Assembly: GCF_030657335.1 (NCBI RefSeq)
Contig: NZ_CP131039.1
Coordinates: 1,876,501-1,940,500, forward strand
Source of the DNA: Croceibacterium aestuarii
GTDB taxonomy: Bacteria; Pseudomonadota; Alphaproteobacteria; Sphingomonadales; Sphingomonadaceae
Direction: 5' to 3'
DNA: 64,000 nucleotides
In this document: positions 9,039 through 18,224 of the stretch, piece by piece
Numbering within the stretch: the stretch's first letter is position 1
Layout: each line of letters opens with the position of its first letter
Made by a program: the position numbers and the translations under genes
The notes under the pieces: model-generated
The model's input: only the letters and a program-made list of their open reading frames with translations
Told to the model about the DNA's origin: nothing
Database searches by the model: none

Positions 9039-10403
9039 ATGGCATCACGCGCCGACAATCTCGCCAGCAATCTCAGCCTTGCCAACTTCGGCAAGGCGAC
9101 CGAGCTCAAGCAGCGCATCTGGTTCACCGTCGGTGCGCTCGTCGTGTTCCGCTTCCTCAGTTTCGTGCCTCTGCCGGGCGTCAATCCGCTGGTGCTGGAA
9201 ACGCTCTACGACCAGACGCGCGGCGGCATCCTCGACCTGTTCAACACCTTCTCGGGCGGCTCGCTGCAGCGCATGAGCCTGATCGCGCTCGGCGTGATGC
9301 CCTACATCACCAGTTCGATCGTTGTGCAGCTCGCCGCCGCGCTCCATCCTTCGCTGATGGCGCTCAAGAAGGAAGGCGAGGCGGGGCGCAAGAAGCTCAA
9401 TCAGTACACCCGCTACGGCGCTGTCCTGCTGTGCGCCATCCAGGGCTGGTTCCTCGCGACCGGGCTCGAGGCCTATGGCGCATCGAGCGGGCTGCAGGCG
9501 GTCATCAATCCCGGCCTGCTGTTCAAGATCACCGCGGTCATCAACCTGATCGGCGGAACCATGTTCCTGCTCTGGCTGGGCGAGCAGATCACCAGCCGCG
9601 GTATCGGCAACGGCGTGTCGCTGATCATCATGGCCGGCATCATCGCACAGTTCCCGACTTTCGCCGCGAACCTTTTCGAAGGCGGCCGCACGGGCTCGGT
9701 CAGCATGTTCGTGATCGTCGCGATCATTGCCGTCATCGTCGGGCTGGTGATCTTCATCTGCTTCGTCGAGCGCGCCCAGCGGCGGTTGCTGATTCAGTAT
9801 CCCAAGCGCGCCAGCGCCAAGGGCATGATGCAGGCCGACCGCAGCCACCTTCCGCTCAAGCTCAACACCGCGGGCGTCATTCCGCCGATCTTCGCCAGCT
9901 CGCTGCTGGTGTTGCCGCTGACCATTACCCAGTTTGCGGGCAACTCGCTGAACACCGATTCGATGTTCTACAGCGTGGTCCAGACGCTCAACCAGTACCT
10001 CGGCCGCGGTCAGCCGCTGCACATGGCGCTTTACGCCCTGGGCATCATCTTCTTCTGCTTCTTCTACACCTCGGTGGTCTTCAATCCCGAGGAGACGGCT
10101 GAGAACCTGAAGAAGAACGGCGGGTTCATTCCCGGCATTCGTCCGGGCAAGAACACCGAAAAGTATCTCGATTACGTGCTCGACCGGATCACGGTGATCG
10201 GCGCGCTCTACCTGACCCTGGTCTGCGTCACGCCCGAATTCCTGGTCAACGAGACCGGCATCCAGCTTTTCCTCGGCGGAACCAGCCTGCTCATCGTGGT
10301 CAACGTGACGGTGGACACTATCAGCCAGATCCAGTCGCACCTGTTGGCTCACCAGTACGGTGACCTTATCAAGAAGGCCAAGCTCAAGGGCCGGCTGCGC
10401 TAG
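9039..10403 (+). CDS. secY: Preprotein translocase channel subunit SecY
   Basis: SecY forms the protein-conducting channel with SecE and SecG in the inner membrane. The 454-residue protein has the expected ten hydrophobic segments. Family signatures are visible: GGSLQRMSLIALGVMPYITS (plug and second transmembrane segment), GNGVSLIIMAGI, and the cytoplasmic loop FVERAQRRLLIQYPKR. The C-terminal part contains GIRPGKNTEKYLDYVLDRI. Its position after rplO matches the spc operon. Confidence 0.97.
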   Translation: MASRADNLASNLSLANFGKATELKQRIWFTVGALVVFRFLSFVPLPGVNPLVLETLYDQTRGGILDLFNTFSGGSLQRMSLIALGVMPYITSSIVVQLAAALHPSLMALKKEGEAGRKKLNQYTRYGAVLLCAIQGWFLATGLEAYGASSGLQAVINPGLLFKITAVINLIGGTMFLLWLGEQITSRGIGNGVSLIIMAGIIAQFPTFAANLFEGGRTGSVSMFVIVAIIAVIVGLVIFICFVERAQRRLLIQYPKRASAKGMMQADRSHLPLKLNTAGVIPPIFASSLLVLPLTITQFAGNSLNTDSMFYSVVQTLNQYLGRGQPLHMALYALGIIFFCFFYTSVVFNPEETAENLKKNGGFIPGIRPGKNTEKYLDYVLDRITVIGALYLTLVCVTPEFLVNETGIQLFLGGTSLLIVVNVTVDTISQIQSHLLAHQYGDLIKKAKLKGRLR

Positions 10404-10428
10404 GCGCGGCACAATTGGGGGCAGGATT

Positions 10429-11076
10429 TTGAACATCATCCTTCTCGGGCCGCCGGGTGCCGGCAAGGGAACGCAGGCCGCCCGGTTGGTCGAGCATCAC
10501 GGCATGCGTCAGCTTTCGACGGGCGACATGCTGCGCGCGGCGGTGAAGGCCCAGACCCCGGTCGGACTCGAGGCCAAGGCGATCATGGAGCGCGGCGAGC
10601 TTGTCTCCGACGAGATCGTCAGCAAGCTCATCGACGCCGAACTGACCGCGATGGGGCCCGATGTGGGGGCCATCTTCGACGGGTATCCCCGCACCGCTGC
10701 GCAGGCCGAACAGCTCGACGCCATCCTTGCCCGGCATGGCCGCAAGCTCGATCACGTCATCGAGCTCGAGGTCGACGAGGACGCTCTCGTCGAGCGTATC
10801 ATCGGCCGTTTCACCTGCGCGAACTGCGGCGCCGGCTATCACGACATCTACAAGCTGCCGAAAGTCGCCGGCGTGTGTGACAAGTGCGGCAGCACCGAGT
10901 TCAAGCGCCGTCCCGACGACAACGAGGAAACCGTCCGCACCCGGATGGCCGAATACCGTGCCAAGACCGCGCCGATCCTGCCGATCTACGACGCGCGCGG
11001 CATCGTGACCCGCATCGACGGCATGGCGGCGATAGACACCGTAACCGATCGCATCGAGCAGGTTCTGGCGAGCTGA
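10429..11076 (+). CDS. adk: Adenylate kinase (zinc-LID type)
   Basis: Adenylate kinase interconverts ATP + AMP and 2 ADP in the cytoplasm. The 215-residue protein has the P-loop GPPGAGKGTQA near residues 7-17, the AMP-binding RQLSTGDMLRAAV, and DGYPRTAAQAE. The LID carries two CxxC pairs (CANC and CDKC), implying a structural zinc site; the E. coli enzyme lacks these cysteines. TTG at 10429 is chosen as start because it gives the standard N-terminus NIILLGPPGAG and follows GGGGGCAGGA; the frame extends further upstream into secY. Confidence 0.95.
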   Translation: MNIILLGPPGAGKGTQAARLVEHHGMRQLSTGDMLRAAVKAQTPVGLEAKAIMERGELVSDEIVSKLIDAELTAMGPDVGAIFDGYPRTAAQAEQLDAILARHGRKLDHVIELEVDEDALVERIIGRFTCANCGAGYHDIYKLPKVAGVCDKCGSTEFKRRPDDNEETVRTRMAEYRAKTAPILPIYDARGIVTRIDGMAAIDTVTDRIEQVLAS

Positions 11077-11441
11077 GGGCCGGCCCGCCGGGAGGCGGCA
11101 ACGCTCCTTGTCCCATCTCCGCCGCCGAGGTCGTCGCTGCATTCGGCGGCAGCCCGTTTTGACCGCTGCCGTGAAGCGCGGTATAGGCAACGCATCGGTC
11201 GCGTCGGTCGCGATCGTCGCGTGAGCGCGAGGTGATTGCCTTTGCGCGGTTTCTGCTGTTGACGGGCCTTGCGAATCGCCGTAAGCGCCCCACATTCGAG
11301 AAATCGGGACCAGTCCGGCAGGCGACAGCCAAGTGCGCGCCCATCCGGGCTTTTTGCCGTCCAGGCAATCCGGTGGTTCGAAACGAACGCGATGAGATAG
11401 GGGCGCCGACCGGCTATCCCCTGTGGAGCATGGAGAAGTAA
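11077..11441 (+). other. 365-nt gap between adk and rpsM
   Basis: No convincing gene was found. In many bacteria infA or rpmJ would lie near here; neither can be translated from this stretch. It carries a possible promoter (TTGACG at 11259) about 180 nt before rpsM, so the alpha-operon segment (rpsM-rpsK-rpoA-rplQ) can probably be transcribed separately from secY-adk. The rest is moderately GC-rich sequence without a strong hairpin. Confidence 0.6.
11259..11287 (+). promoter_or_regulatory. Possible sigma-70-type promoter for rpsM-rplQ
   Basis: TTGACG at 11259-11264 is followed after 17 nt by TAAGCG at 11282-11287. The -35 element fits alphaproteobacterial housekeeping promoters well; the -10 element is weak. 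Location in a long non-coding gap directly before the alpha operon supports a function. Confidence 0.4.
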
Positions 11442-11810
11442 GTGGCTCGTATTGCCGGGGTAAACATCCCCACCAACAAGCGCGTGATCGTCGCGCTGAC
11501 CTATATCCACGGAATTGGCCCGACCACGGCCAGGAAAATCGCCGACAAGCTCGGCATCGACCACAGCCGCCGCGTGCAGGACCTGTCCGACGCGGAAGTG
11601 CTGCAGATCCGTGAAACGATCGACGCCGACTACACCGTGGAAGGCGACCTGCGCCGCGACACCGCGATGAACATCAAGCGGCTGATGGACCTCGCCTGCT
11701 ACCGCGGGCTGCGCCATCGCAAGGGCCTGCCGGTCCGTGGTCAGCGCACGCACACCAATGCGCGCACCCGCAAGGGCAAGGCCAAGCCCATCGCCGGCAA
11801 GAAGAAGTAG
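11442..11810 (+). CDS. rpsM: 30S ribosomal protein S13
   Basis: A 122-residue S13, which contacts S19 and forms inter-subunit bridges with L5. It begins [20 protein letters not shown], continues with [19 protein letters not shown] and ends with the signature [20 protein letters not shown]. The start is GTG at 11442, preceded by GGAGAAG. The gene opens the alpha-operon part of the cluster. Confidence 0.96.
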   Translation: MARIAGVNIPTNKRVIVALTYIHGIGPTTARKIADKLGIDHSRRVQDLSDAEVLQIRETIDADYTVEGDLRRDTAMNIKRLMDLACYRGLRHRKGLPVRGQRTHTNARTRKGKAKPIAGKKK

Positions 11811-11828
11811 GCCGCCGCTTTTTTCTCT

Positions 11829-11856
11829 CTGGACCGTGTAACACCCGGTCCATGTC
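11829..11856. repeat. 28-nt palindromic repeat, copy 1 (rpsM-rpsK gap)
   Basis: The arms TGGACCG and CGGTCCA enclose an inner GTGTAACAC; the whole 28 nt, including flanking CT and TGTC, recur identically at 50976-51003. Here the copy lies in the 66-nt gap between rpsM and rpsK, just after a T-rich stretch. It may be a small mobile palindrome or an RNA structure; no target-site duplication was discerned. Confidence 0.75.
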
Positions 11857-11876
11857 TCGAGGACAGGATACGAACC

Positions 11877-12266
11877 ATGGCTCGTGAACCTCAGCGTCTC
11901 CGCAGGCGGGAACGCAAGAATATCTCCAGTGGCGTCGCGCACGTGAACGCCAGCTTCAACAATACCATGATCACCATCACCGACGCGCAGGGCAATGCGA
12001 TAAGCTGGTCCAGCGCGGGCATGATGGGATTCAAGGGCAGCCGCAAGTCGACTCCGTATGCCGCCCAGGTGGCTGCCGACGACGCCGGCAAGAAGGCCGC
12101 CGAACACGGCGTCCGGACCCTTGAAATCGAGATTAAGGGCCCGGGCTCGGGCCGCGAGAGCGCGCTGCGCGCCCTTCAGGCCGTCGGCTTTACGATTACG
12201 TCGATCCGCGACGTGACGCCGATCCCTCACAATGGCGTCCGGCCGTCCAAGCGCCGCCGCGTCTGA
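11877..12266 (+). CDS. rpsK: 30S ribosomal protein S11
   Basis: A 129-residue S11, lining the mRNA exit platform of the 30S subunit. The segments [38 protein letters not shown] and the C-terminal [18 protein letters not shown] are diagnostic. The gene follows the palindromic repeat at 11829-11856 and has an AGGACAGG-type ribosome binding site. Confidence 0.97.
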   Translation: MAREPQRLRRRERKNISSGVAHVNASFNNTMITITDAQGNAISWSSAGMMGFKGSRKSTPYAAQVAADDAGKKAAEHGVRTLEIEIKGPGSGRESALRALQAVGFTITSIRDVTPIPHNGVRPSKRRRV

Positions 12267-12369
12267 TTCGAACCTGCCGCGGCGCAAGCCGCCCAGAAAC
12301 TCGCATCGGCCGCGGCACTCCAGTGCTCCGCGGTCGTTGCCACAAGACAAACACCTTTAGGGGAAGTCC

Positions 12370-13425
12370 ATGTCCGTCAACATGAAGAACTGGCAGGAAC
12401 TGAAGAAACCCAATCAGCTCGAAGTCAAGGAAGGCGGCGACAAGAAGCGCAAAGCCACCTTCGTCGCCGAGCCGCTCGAGCGTGGCTACGGCCTGACCCT
12501 GGGCAACGCGCTGCGCCGCGTGCTGCTGTCGTCGCTGCAGGGCGCCGCCATCACCTCGATCAAGATCGAGAACGTGCTGCACGAATTCTCCTCGCTTGCC
12601 GGCGTGCGCGAGGACGTCACCGACATCGTCCTCAACACGAAGCAGATCGCGCTCAAGATGGAAGGCGAAGGCCCCAAGCGGCTGCAGCTCTCCGCCACCG
12701 GCCCGGCCGAAGTCAAGGCGGGCGACATCGCCGTTACCGGCGATATCGAAGTGCTCAACCCGGACCTGGTGATCTGTCACCTGGACGAGGGCGCGACGCT
12801 CAACATGGAACTGACCGCCGACAGCGGCAAGGGCTACGTCCCGGCCGTGTCGAACCGTCCGGCCGATGCGCCGATTGGCCTGATTCCGATCGACTCGCTT
12901 TATTCTCCGGTTCGCCAGGTCAGCTACAAGGTCGAAAACGCCCGCGTCGGTCAGGAACTCGACTTCGACAAGCTCAGCCTGACGGTCGAGACCGACGGCA
13001 CCGTGACGCCGGAAGACGCCGTGGCCTACGCCGCGCGCATCCTGCAGGATCAGCTGACGCTGTTCGTCCACTTCGAGGATGGCATTCCGCAGCCGCAGGG
13101 CACCATGATCGGCGTCGCCGCGCAGCCGGAAGAAAGCGACGCCAACCAGCTCAACCGCTACCTGCTCAAGAAGGTCGACGAGCTCGAGCTGTCGGTGCGT
13201 TCGGCCAACTGTCTCAAGAACGACAACATCATCTACATCGGCGACCTGGTCCAGAAGACCGAAGCCGAGATGCTCCGCACGCCGAACTTCGGCCGCAAGT
13301 CGCTCAACGAGATCAAGGAAGTCCTGAGCTCGATGGGCCTGCGGCTCGGCATGGACATCCCGGGCTGGCCGCCTGAAAATATCGAGGAAATGGCCAAGAA
13401 GCTGGAGCAGGAACTGCTCGGCTAA
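12370..13425 (+). CDS. rpoA: DNA-directed RNA polymerase subunit alpha
   Basis: RpoA dimerises to nucleate RNA polymerase assembly and contacts activators and UP elements. The 351-residue protein has the N-terminal domain motif [20 protein letters not shown], the insertion region with [17 protein letters not shown], and the C-terminal domain with [20 protein letters not shown] and [19 protein letters not shown]. Length and motifs are those of a complete alphaproteobacterial alpha subunit. It lies between rpsK and rplQ. Confidence 0.98.
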   Translation: MSVNMKNWQELKKPNQLEVKEGGDKKRKATFVAEPLERGYGLTLGNALRRVLLSSLQGAAITSIKIENVLHEFSSLAGVREDVTDIVLNTKQIALKMEGEGPKRLQLSATGPAEVKAGDIAVTGDIEVLNPDLVICHLDEGATLNMELTADSGKGYVPAVSNRPADAPIGLIPIDSLYSPVRQVSYKVENARVGQELDFDKLSLTVETDGTVTPEDAVAYAARILQDQLTLFVHFEDGIPQPQGTMIGVAAQPEESDANQLNRYLLKKVDELELSVRSANCLKNDNIIYIGDLVQKTEAEMLRTPNFGRKSLNEIKEVLSSMGLRLGMDIPGWPPENIEEMAKKLEQELLG

Positions 13426-13512
13426 CCTGGCTGCAGGGTAAAGGGCGGCGACCCGAACTGCCGCCGGGAACGGGGTACCTGATACGGCCCCCTTACGAAC
13501 GGAGTACATGAG

Positions 13513-13932
13513 ATGAAACACGGCATTTCCGGCCGCAAGCTGCAGCGCAAGTCCGGCCACCGCGCCGCCCTGCTGCGCAACATGGCCGCCGCGCTGATCA
13601 AGCACGAACAGATCCTCACCACCACGCCCAAGGCGAAAGAGCTGCGCCCCTACGTCGAAAAGCTGGTGACCTTGGCCAAGCGTGGCGGGCTCTCCAATCG
13701 CCGCCTGGCCCACGCGCGGATCATGGACGATGCGCAGGAAAAGAAGCTGTTCGACGTCCTCGCCGAGCGTTACGCCGACCGCGAGGGTGGCTACACCCGC
13801 GTGATCAAGGCCGGCATCCGCGCCTCCGACGCGGCTCCGATGGCGGTCATCGAACTGGTCGACCGCGACGAGGATGCCAAGGGCCAGGATTCGGGTCCGG
13901 TGATGAACGAAATGGAATTCGACGAAGCCTGA
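13513..13932 (+). CDS. rplQ: 50S ribosomal protein L17
   Basis: A 139-residue L17. The N-terminus [20 protein letters not shown] and the following [20 protein letters not shown] are signature sequence. The C-terminal ~25 residues are acidic and extend beyond the short enterobacterial form. It is the last gene of the ribosomal cluster and is followed by a strong intrinsic terminator. Confidence 0.97.
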   Translation: MKHGISGRKLQRKSGHRAALLRNMAAALIKHEQILTTTPKAKELRPYVEKLVTLAKRGGLSNRRLAHARIMDDAQEKKLFDVLAERYADREGGYTRVIKAGIRASDAAPMAVIELVDRDEDAKGQDSGPVMNEMEFDEA

Positions 13933-13954
13933 TAAGGCTATTCGGAGCAAGAAG

Positions 13955-13989
13955 GGGCCGCGAACCGCTTGGTTTCGCGGCCCTTTTTT
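13955..13989 (+). terminator. Intrinsic terminator closing the ribosomal cluster
   Basis: GGGCCGCGAACC at 13955-13966 pairs with GGTTTCGCGGCCC at 13971-13983, leaving a single bulged base, and is followed by six T residues at 13984-13989. It begins about 20 nt after the rplQ stop. Confidence 0.92.
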
Positions 13990-14127
13990 GTGCGGCATGC
14001 CGTTCATAGTAAGCATCATATTCCTGAACAAATGCCAACCGGCGAGTTCAGCCTCGCCTCACCGCGGATGGCCTAAACCTCGTTGCATGGAGGAGCAGAC
14101 CGGCTCCGAACTGCGAAAGGGAAGACC

Positions 14128-14709
14128 ATGAAGATTGCTACCAGGACCTTGGCCAAGGGCATGATCGGCACTGTCGCGGCCGGCGCGATGGCGCTGGGTT
14201 CGGCGTCGCCCGCAATGGCCCGTGACCGCGACCACTACCGCCACCACGACGGAATCGACGCCGGCGACGTTATCGCCGGGGCGCTCATCATCGGCGGCAT
14301 CGCCGCCGTAGCCTCCGCGGCGAGCAACGACCGCGGCTATCGCTACGACGATTACCGCTACCGCGGCGACGAGCGATATCGCGGCCGCTACAACTACAGC
14401 CGCTACGGCAATCCGCGCGAGGCGGTCGAGATGTGCGTCCGCGCCGCCGAACACAATGCCAGTCGCTATAGTTATGGCGGCCGCGCGAAGGTCACGGATA
14501 TTCGCGACATCGACCGCAAGCGCGATGGCTACCGGGTGAAGGGCCGCATCGCGGTGAATGCCCGCAACAGCGACTGGCGCCGGGGTTGGCGCAACGACTA
14601 CCGCGGATATGACAGCCGTTATAACGGTTACGACAGCGGCAGCTTTACCTGCCAAGTGCGTTACAACCGCGTCGTCGATCTCGACTATCACGGCATTCGC
14701 GGACTCTGA
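14128..14709 (+). CDS. Exported protein of unknown function (tandem paralog 1)
   Basis: A 193-residue protein with a clear signal peptide (MKIATRTLAKGMIGTVAAGA..., likely cut after SPAMA). A short hydrophobic glycine/alanine segment follows: DGIDAGDVIAGALIIGGIAA near residues 46-65. The rest is rich in Tyr, Arg and Asp (many RYRGDERYRGRY-like stretches), with the conserved AVEMCVRAAE and a second cysteine near the end. The next gene encodes a related protein with the same hydrophobic motif and an AVEMCV motif. I do not recognise a functional family; periplasmic or envelope location is inferred. Confidence 0.8.
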   Translation: MKIATRTLAKGMIGTVAAGAMALGSASPAMARDRDHYRHHDGIDAGDVIAGALIIGGIAAVASAASNDRGYRYDDYRYRGDERYRGRYNYSRYGNPREAVEMCVRAAEHNASRYSYGGRAKVTDIRDIDRKRDGYRVKGRIAVNARNSDWRRGWRNDYRGYDSRYNGYDSGSFTCQVRYNRVVDLDYHGIRGL

Positions 14710-14876
14710 TGCGGCAATGGGGAGGGTCCCGACCATAGAACGCAAGTTCGAGAGGCGGGACCCTCGCATCGCCCGCCAGATCCGGTTCAGCCGCTCGCAA
14801 GCCTGGCGAGCCTAGCTCTCGCTTCATCGACAGTCCGCGGCGACTCACCGCGCCGCCACCGAGGAGGGATGCCATC

Positions 14877-15572
14877 ATGGCCCTGTTCCGCCGTTTCAGT
14901 GCCGCCGCCGCAAGTGCCGCGGCTGTTTCGCTCCTTGCCGCGCCCGCCGCGGCGCTCGAATTGCCGCGCGGAGCACCGGCCATCTATCACGAGGACTCGG
15001 CCAACGGTTGGCGCCGGCATCATCGCCACCGGGATGGTATCGACGGCGGCGACGTGCTTGCCGGCGTGCTGATTCTGGGCGGTATTGCCGCCATCGCGAG
15101 CGCGGCTTCGAAACAGGACCGCGCCGAGCGCTATCCTGCACCCCCGCCTTATCCTCAGCAACGGCAGGGCTATAGCAGCGACGGCAACGGCCGCGGGATC
15201 GATGGCGCAGTGGAGATGTGCGTCGGACAGGTCGAGCGCGGCCGCGACCGCGTCGGCACGGTCGACAGCGCCAATCGCGACGCCACAGGATGGTCGGTGA
15301 CCGGAACGATCGAGGGCGGCCAGTCCTTCAGCTGCCGGATCGACAGCGACGGGCGGCTTCGTTCGCTCGACATCGGTGGCTGGCAGGGCGCTGCCGCGGC
15401 GGGCCCCGACCGGCAGTATTCCGACGACGTCTACCGCCAGGCCCGCGCGGCGCAGGACGCGCAGCCGTCGCTCGCCGCTCCGGGTACCGCGCTTCCCGGC
15501 GAGGTCGATGACCGGCCGGTTTGGCCCGGTGAGGACGACCCGGACAATGGCGTTCGCCACTACGGCGGTTGA
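14877..15572 (+). CDS. Exported protein of unknown function (tandem paralog 2)
   Basis: A 231-residue protein with signal peptide (RRFSAAAASAAAVSLLAAPAAA). It repeats the motif of its upstream neighbour, here DGIDGGDVLAGVLILGGIAA near residues 52-71, and the AVEMCVGQVE motif, each followed by a short beta-rich domain ending in a second cysteine (FSCRID). The C-terminal 55 residues are proline/aspartate-rich and unlike paralog 1. The pair probably arose by tandem duplication. It converges with the next minus-strand gene, whose stop lies only 5 nt away. Confidence 0.78.
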   Translation: MALFRRFSAAAASAAAVSLLAAPAAALELPRGAPAIYHEDSANGWRRHHRHRDGIDGGDVLAGVLILGGIAAIASAASKQDRAERYPAPPPYPQQRQGYSSDGNGRGIDGAVEMCVGQVERGRDRVGTVDSANRDATGWSVTGTIEGGQSFSCRIDSDGRLRSLDIGGWQGAAAAGPDRQYSDDVYRQARAAQDAQPSLAAPGTALPGEVDDRPVWPGEDDPDNGVRHYGG

Positions 15573-15577
15573 ACCGA

Positions 15578-16192
15578 TCAGGTTTCGCGCGAATAGGCCG
15601 GCAGTTCGATCTTCCACACGACTGCCGCGCCGCGCAGCGCGAACCCGGCGAGCGCCGCCAAGCCCCAGACCAGACCCTGCGGCAGGCCCAGCAGGGTGCC
15701 CCCCATGCACAGCGTTGCGGCGAGCGCCGCGGCGGTGACGTAGAGTTCCGGGCGCATCAGGATCGACGGTTGGCCGGCCAGGATGTCGCGAATTATGCCG
15801 CCCACGCATCCGGAAATGACCCCCACGATCGCTGCCGGTAGGGGCGCAACACCGAAAGCCAGCGCCTTCGCCGTTCCCAGCACCGAATAGGCGGCGAGGC
15901 CCACCGCGTCTCCCCAAAGCAGGATTCTGCCGGCCCACCATCGGCTGGGGGTGAACCAGGCGAGTATGGCAGTGGCCAGGATAATCGGAGCCACCCAGCG
16001 ATCGCGCAGCCAGAACACCGGCTCGCCGATCAGCAGGTCGCGCACGGTGCCGCCGCCGACCCCGGTGACGAGCGCAAAGAACACCATCGTTACGAAGGTC
16101 TGCCGCATGCGTGCGGCGATCAGCGCGCCAGAGAGTGCAAATACGGCCGTGCCTGCGAGGTCGAGCAAGGGCGGGAGGACCGGTGGACTCAT
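15578..16192 (-). CDS. TRIC/UPF0126-type membrane channel protein
   Basis: A 204-residue integral membrane protein with about seven hydrophobic segments and two internally related halves. The repeated glycine motifs GVGGGTVRDLLIGEPVFWLRD and GCVGGIIRDILAGQPSILMR are typical of the bacterial TRIC (UPF0126, YicG-like) family, which forms trimeric cation channels. The ATG at 16192 overlaps the stop of the upstream 53-residue gene by 4 nt (ATGA), so the two are coupled. Confidence 0.88.
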   Translation of the reverse strand: MSPPVLPPLLDLAGTAVFALSGALIAARMRQTFVTMVFFALVTGVGGGTVRDLLIGEPVFWLRDRWVAPIILATAILAWFTPSRWWAGRILLWGDAVGLAAYSVLGTAKALAFGVAPLPAAIVGVISGCVGGIIRDILAGQPSILMRPELYVTAAALAATLCMGGTLLGLPQGLVWGLAALAGFALRGAAVVWKIELPAYSRET

Positions 16193-16350
16193 ATCTTGGC
16201 CCGCGCCAGTGCATCGCCGCGGACTTCGTCGATCGCGCGCGCGACCATCACCAGTCCGGTGACGGTCCACATCAGGATCGGCAAGCCGACCAACCAGCCG
16301 AGCCAGATGTGCCAGCGCGCAAAACGGAACATCATGCGGTGTTTCGCCAT
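16189..16350 (-). CDS. 53-residue single-pass membrane protein (PepSY-associated helix-like)
   Basis: A short ORF beginning MAKHRMMFRFARWHIWLGWL, with one strong transmembrane helix (LGWLVGLPILMWTVTGLVMVA). The RxxRWHIWxGW pattern resembles the first helix of PepSY-associated membrane proteins, but the rest of such a protein is missing, so this may be a truncated form that remains translated. Its stop overlaps the start of the TRIC-like gene. It lies in the 30-nt-spaced series downstream of the VOC gene. Confidence 0.55.
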   Translation of the reverse strand: MAKHRMMFRFARWHIWLGWLVGLPILMWTVTGLVMVARAIDEVRGDALARAKI

Positions 16351-16382
16351 TAGGCGGCGATAGCCCGGGGAGAGCGGGGCGG

Positions 16383-16814
16383 CTAGTCGGCCACGAACAG
16401 TTGGGCGAGGTCGGCGAAGGCCTTCATCTCGATGGCGTTTCCGCTCGGATCCTTGAAGAACATCGTTGCCTGCTCGCCCGGCTCGCCTTCGAACCGCACA
16501 TGCGGCTCGATCTCGAAGCGGACTCCCGCTTCGACGAGACGTTTCGCCAGGTCTTTCCAGTCGTCGAGCGTCAGCACGATGCCGAAATGCGGCACCGGCA
16601 CGTCGCGGCCGTCGACCGGGTTGGATCCCGCGGCGCCCTTGGCGACCACCGTCGGGGCGAGGTGGGCAACGATCTGATGGCCGTAGAAGTCGAAGTCGAT
16701 CCATTCGTCGGACGAACGCCCCTCCGGACAGCCCATCGTCCCTCCCCAGAATGCGCGCGCCGCATCGAGATTATCGACGGGGAAGGCGAGGTGGAACGGG
16801 CGCAAGACCGCCAT
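16383..16814 (-). CDS. VOC (glyoxalase/dioxygenase-fold) family protein
   Basis: A 143-residue protein with the two-module VOC fold: FHLAFPVDNLDAARAFWGGT at the start, PHFGIVLTLDDWKDLAKRLV mid-way and FFKDPSGNAIEMKAF near the end. Candidate metal ligands are H8, H77 and E129, matching the usual His/His/Glu arrangement. The substrate is not predictable. Its ATG overlaps the lpdA stop (TGATG), so it is co-translated with the TCA operon, which suggests a housekeeping detoxification role, though this is inference. Confidence 0.85.
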   Translation of the reverse strand: MAVLRPFHLAFPVDNLDAARAFWGGTMGCPEGRSSDEWIDFDFYGHQIVAHLAPTVVAKGAAGSNPVDGRDVPVPHFGIVLTLDDWKDLAKRLVEAGVRFEIEPHVRFEGEPGEQATMFFKDPSGNAIEMKAFADLAQLFVAD

Positions 16815-18214
16815 CAGACGTGGATCGGTTTGCCCTGCACGGCCATGGCCGCTTCCTTGAGCGCTTCCGGATGCGTCGGGTGCGCATGGCAGGTGTAGGC
16901 GATGTCCTCGCTGGTGGCGCCGAATTCCATCGCCAGCGCCGCCTCTGCAATCATTGTACCGGCGACCGACGCGATGGCCCAGACGCCGAGCACTCGGTCC
17001 GTGTCCGCCTCCGAGATCACTTTCACGAAACCGTCGGGCTCGTGATTGGTCTTGGCACGGCTGTTGGCAAGCATGGGAAACTTGCCGACTTTGACTTCGC
17101 CCTGCTCCTTGGCTTGTTCTTCGGTCAGGCCGACGCCGGCGATCTCGGGCCAGGTGTAAACCACACTGGGAATGACCGCATGATTGACGATGCCGGTCTG
17201 CCCGGCGATCCATTCGGCCACCGCGATGCCCTCGTCCTCGGCCTTGTGCGCCAACATGGGGCCGGGAATTACGTCGCCGATCGCGCGCACGCCGTCGATC
17301 GAGGTGCGGAATTCGCCGTCCACCTCGATCTGGCCGCGCTTGTTCGTTTCCAGCCCGATCCTGTCGAGCCCGAGCCCCTCGGTGTTGGGCCTCCGGCCGA
17401 TCGAAACCAGCACGCAGTCGGCTTCGAGCGTTTCGTTGTCGCCGCCGGCGGCGGGTTCCATCGTCAGCGTCGCCGTCTTGCCCTTGACGGTGCAGCCGGT
17501 GACCTTGGTGCCGAGCTTGAAGGTCAGACCCTGCTTCTTGAAGATCTTGTGGGCTTCCTTGCGGACGTCCTCGTCCATGCCGGGCAGGATCTGGTCGAGG
17601 TATTCGACCACGATGACTTCCGCGCCGAGCCGCCGCCAGACCGAGCCGAGTTCGAGCCCGATCACGCCGCCGCCGATGACGACCATCGTCTTGGGCACCT
17701 TGGGCAGTTCGAGCGCACCGGTCGAATCGACCACGACGAACTTGGAATTGTCCACTTCGACGCCGGGGAGCGGCGTGACCGAGGACCCGGTGGCGATGAC
17801 GATTTCCTTGGCCGTCTTGGTTTCGCCGTTCACCTCGACGGTGTGCGCGTCCCTGAAGCTGGCGAAGCCCTTGATCCAGTCGACCTTGTTCTTCTTGAAC
17901 AGGAAGGCGATGCCGCCGGTCAGCTGCTTGACCGCGTCGATCCGCTGGTCGTGCATCGCGGGCAGGTTGAGCTTGGGCGTCACCTCGACACCCATCTTGG
18001 CCATCATGCCGTTCTTCGCCGCATCGAAGTACTCGCTCGCGTGTAGCATCGCCTTCGAGGGGATGCAGCCGACGTTGAGGCAGGTGCCGCCCAGCGTCTC
18101 GCGGCTTTCGACGCAGGCGGTTTTCAGCCCGAGCTGCGCCGCGCGGATCGCCGCGACATAGCCGCCGGGGCCGGAGCCGATGATGAGAACGTCGTAGTCG
18201 TAGGTGTCAGCCAT
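16814..18214 (-). CDS. lpdA: Dihydrolipoyl dehydrogenase (E3)
   Basis: This FAD enzyme reoxidises dihydrolipoamide of the 2-oxoglutarate (and possibly pyruvate) dehydrogenase complex with NAD+. The 466-residue protein has the N-terminal FAD motif IIGSGPGGYVAA, the redox-active disulfide in GGTCLNVGCIPSK (C45 and C50), the NAD-binding VVIGGGVIGLELGSVW, and the C-terminal catalytic His-Glu motif CHAHPTHPEALKEA. It lies 10 nt after sucB in the same direction. Confidence 0.96.
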   Translation of the reverse strand: MADTYDYDVLIIGSGPGGYVAAIRAAQLGLKTACVESRETLGGTCLNVGCIPSKAMLHASEYFDAAKNGMMAKMGVEVTPKLNLPAMHDQRIDAVKQLTGGIAFLFKKNKVDWIKGFASFRDAHTVEVNGETKTAKEIVIATGSSVTPLPGVEVDNSKFVVVDSTGALELPKVPKTMVVIGGGVIGLELGSVWRRLGAEVIVVEYLDQILPGMDEDVRKEAHKIFKKQGLTFKLGTKVTGCTVKGKTATLTMEPAAGGDNETLEADCVLVSIGRRPNTEGLGLDRIGLETNKRGQIEVDGEFRTSIDGVRAIGDVIPGPMLAHKAEDEGIAVAEWIAGQTGIVNHAVIPSVVYTWPEIAGVGLTEEQAKEQGEVKVGKFPMLANSRAKTNHEPDGFVKVISEADTDRVLGVWAIASVAGTMIAEAALAMEFGATSEDIAYTCHAHPTHPEALKEAAMAVQGKPIHV

Positions 18215-18224
18215 TTTTTTCCTC

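Noticed and set aside
11340-11400. Possible tRNA in the adk-rpsM gap because of GGTTCGAAAC
   Set aside because: No complementary acceptor arms or anticodon stem could be placed.
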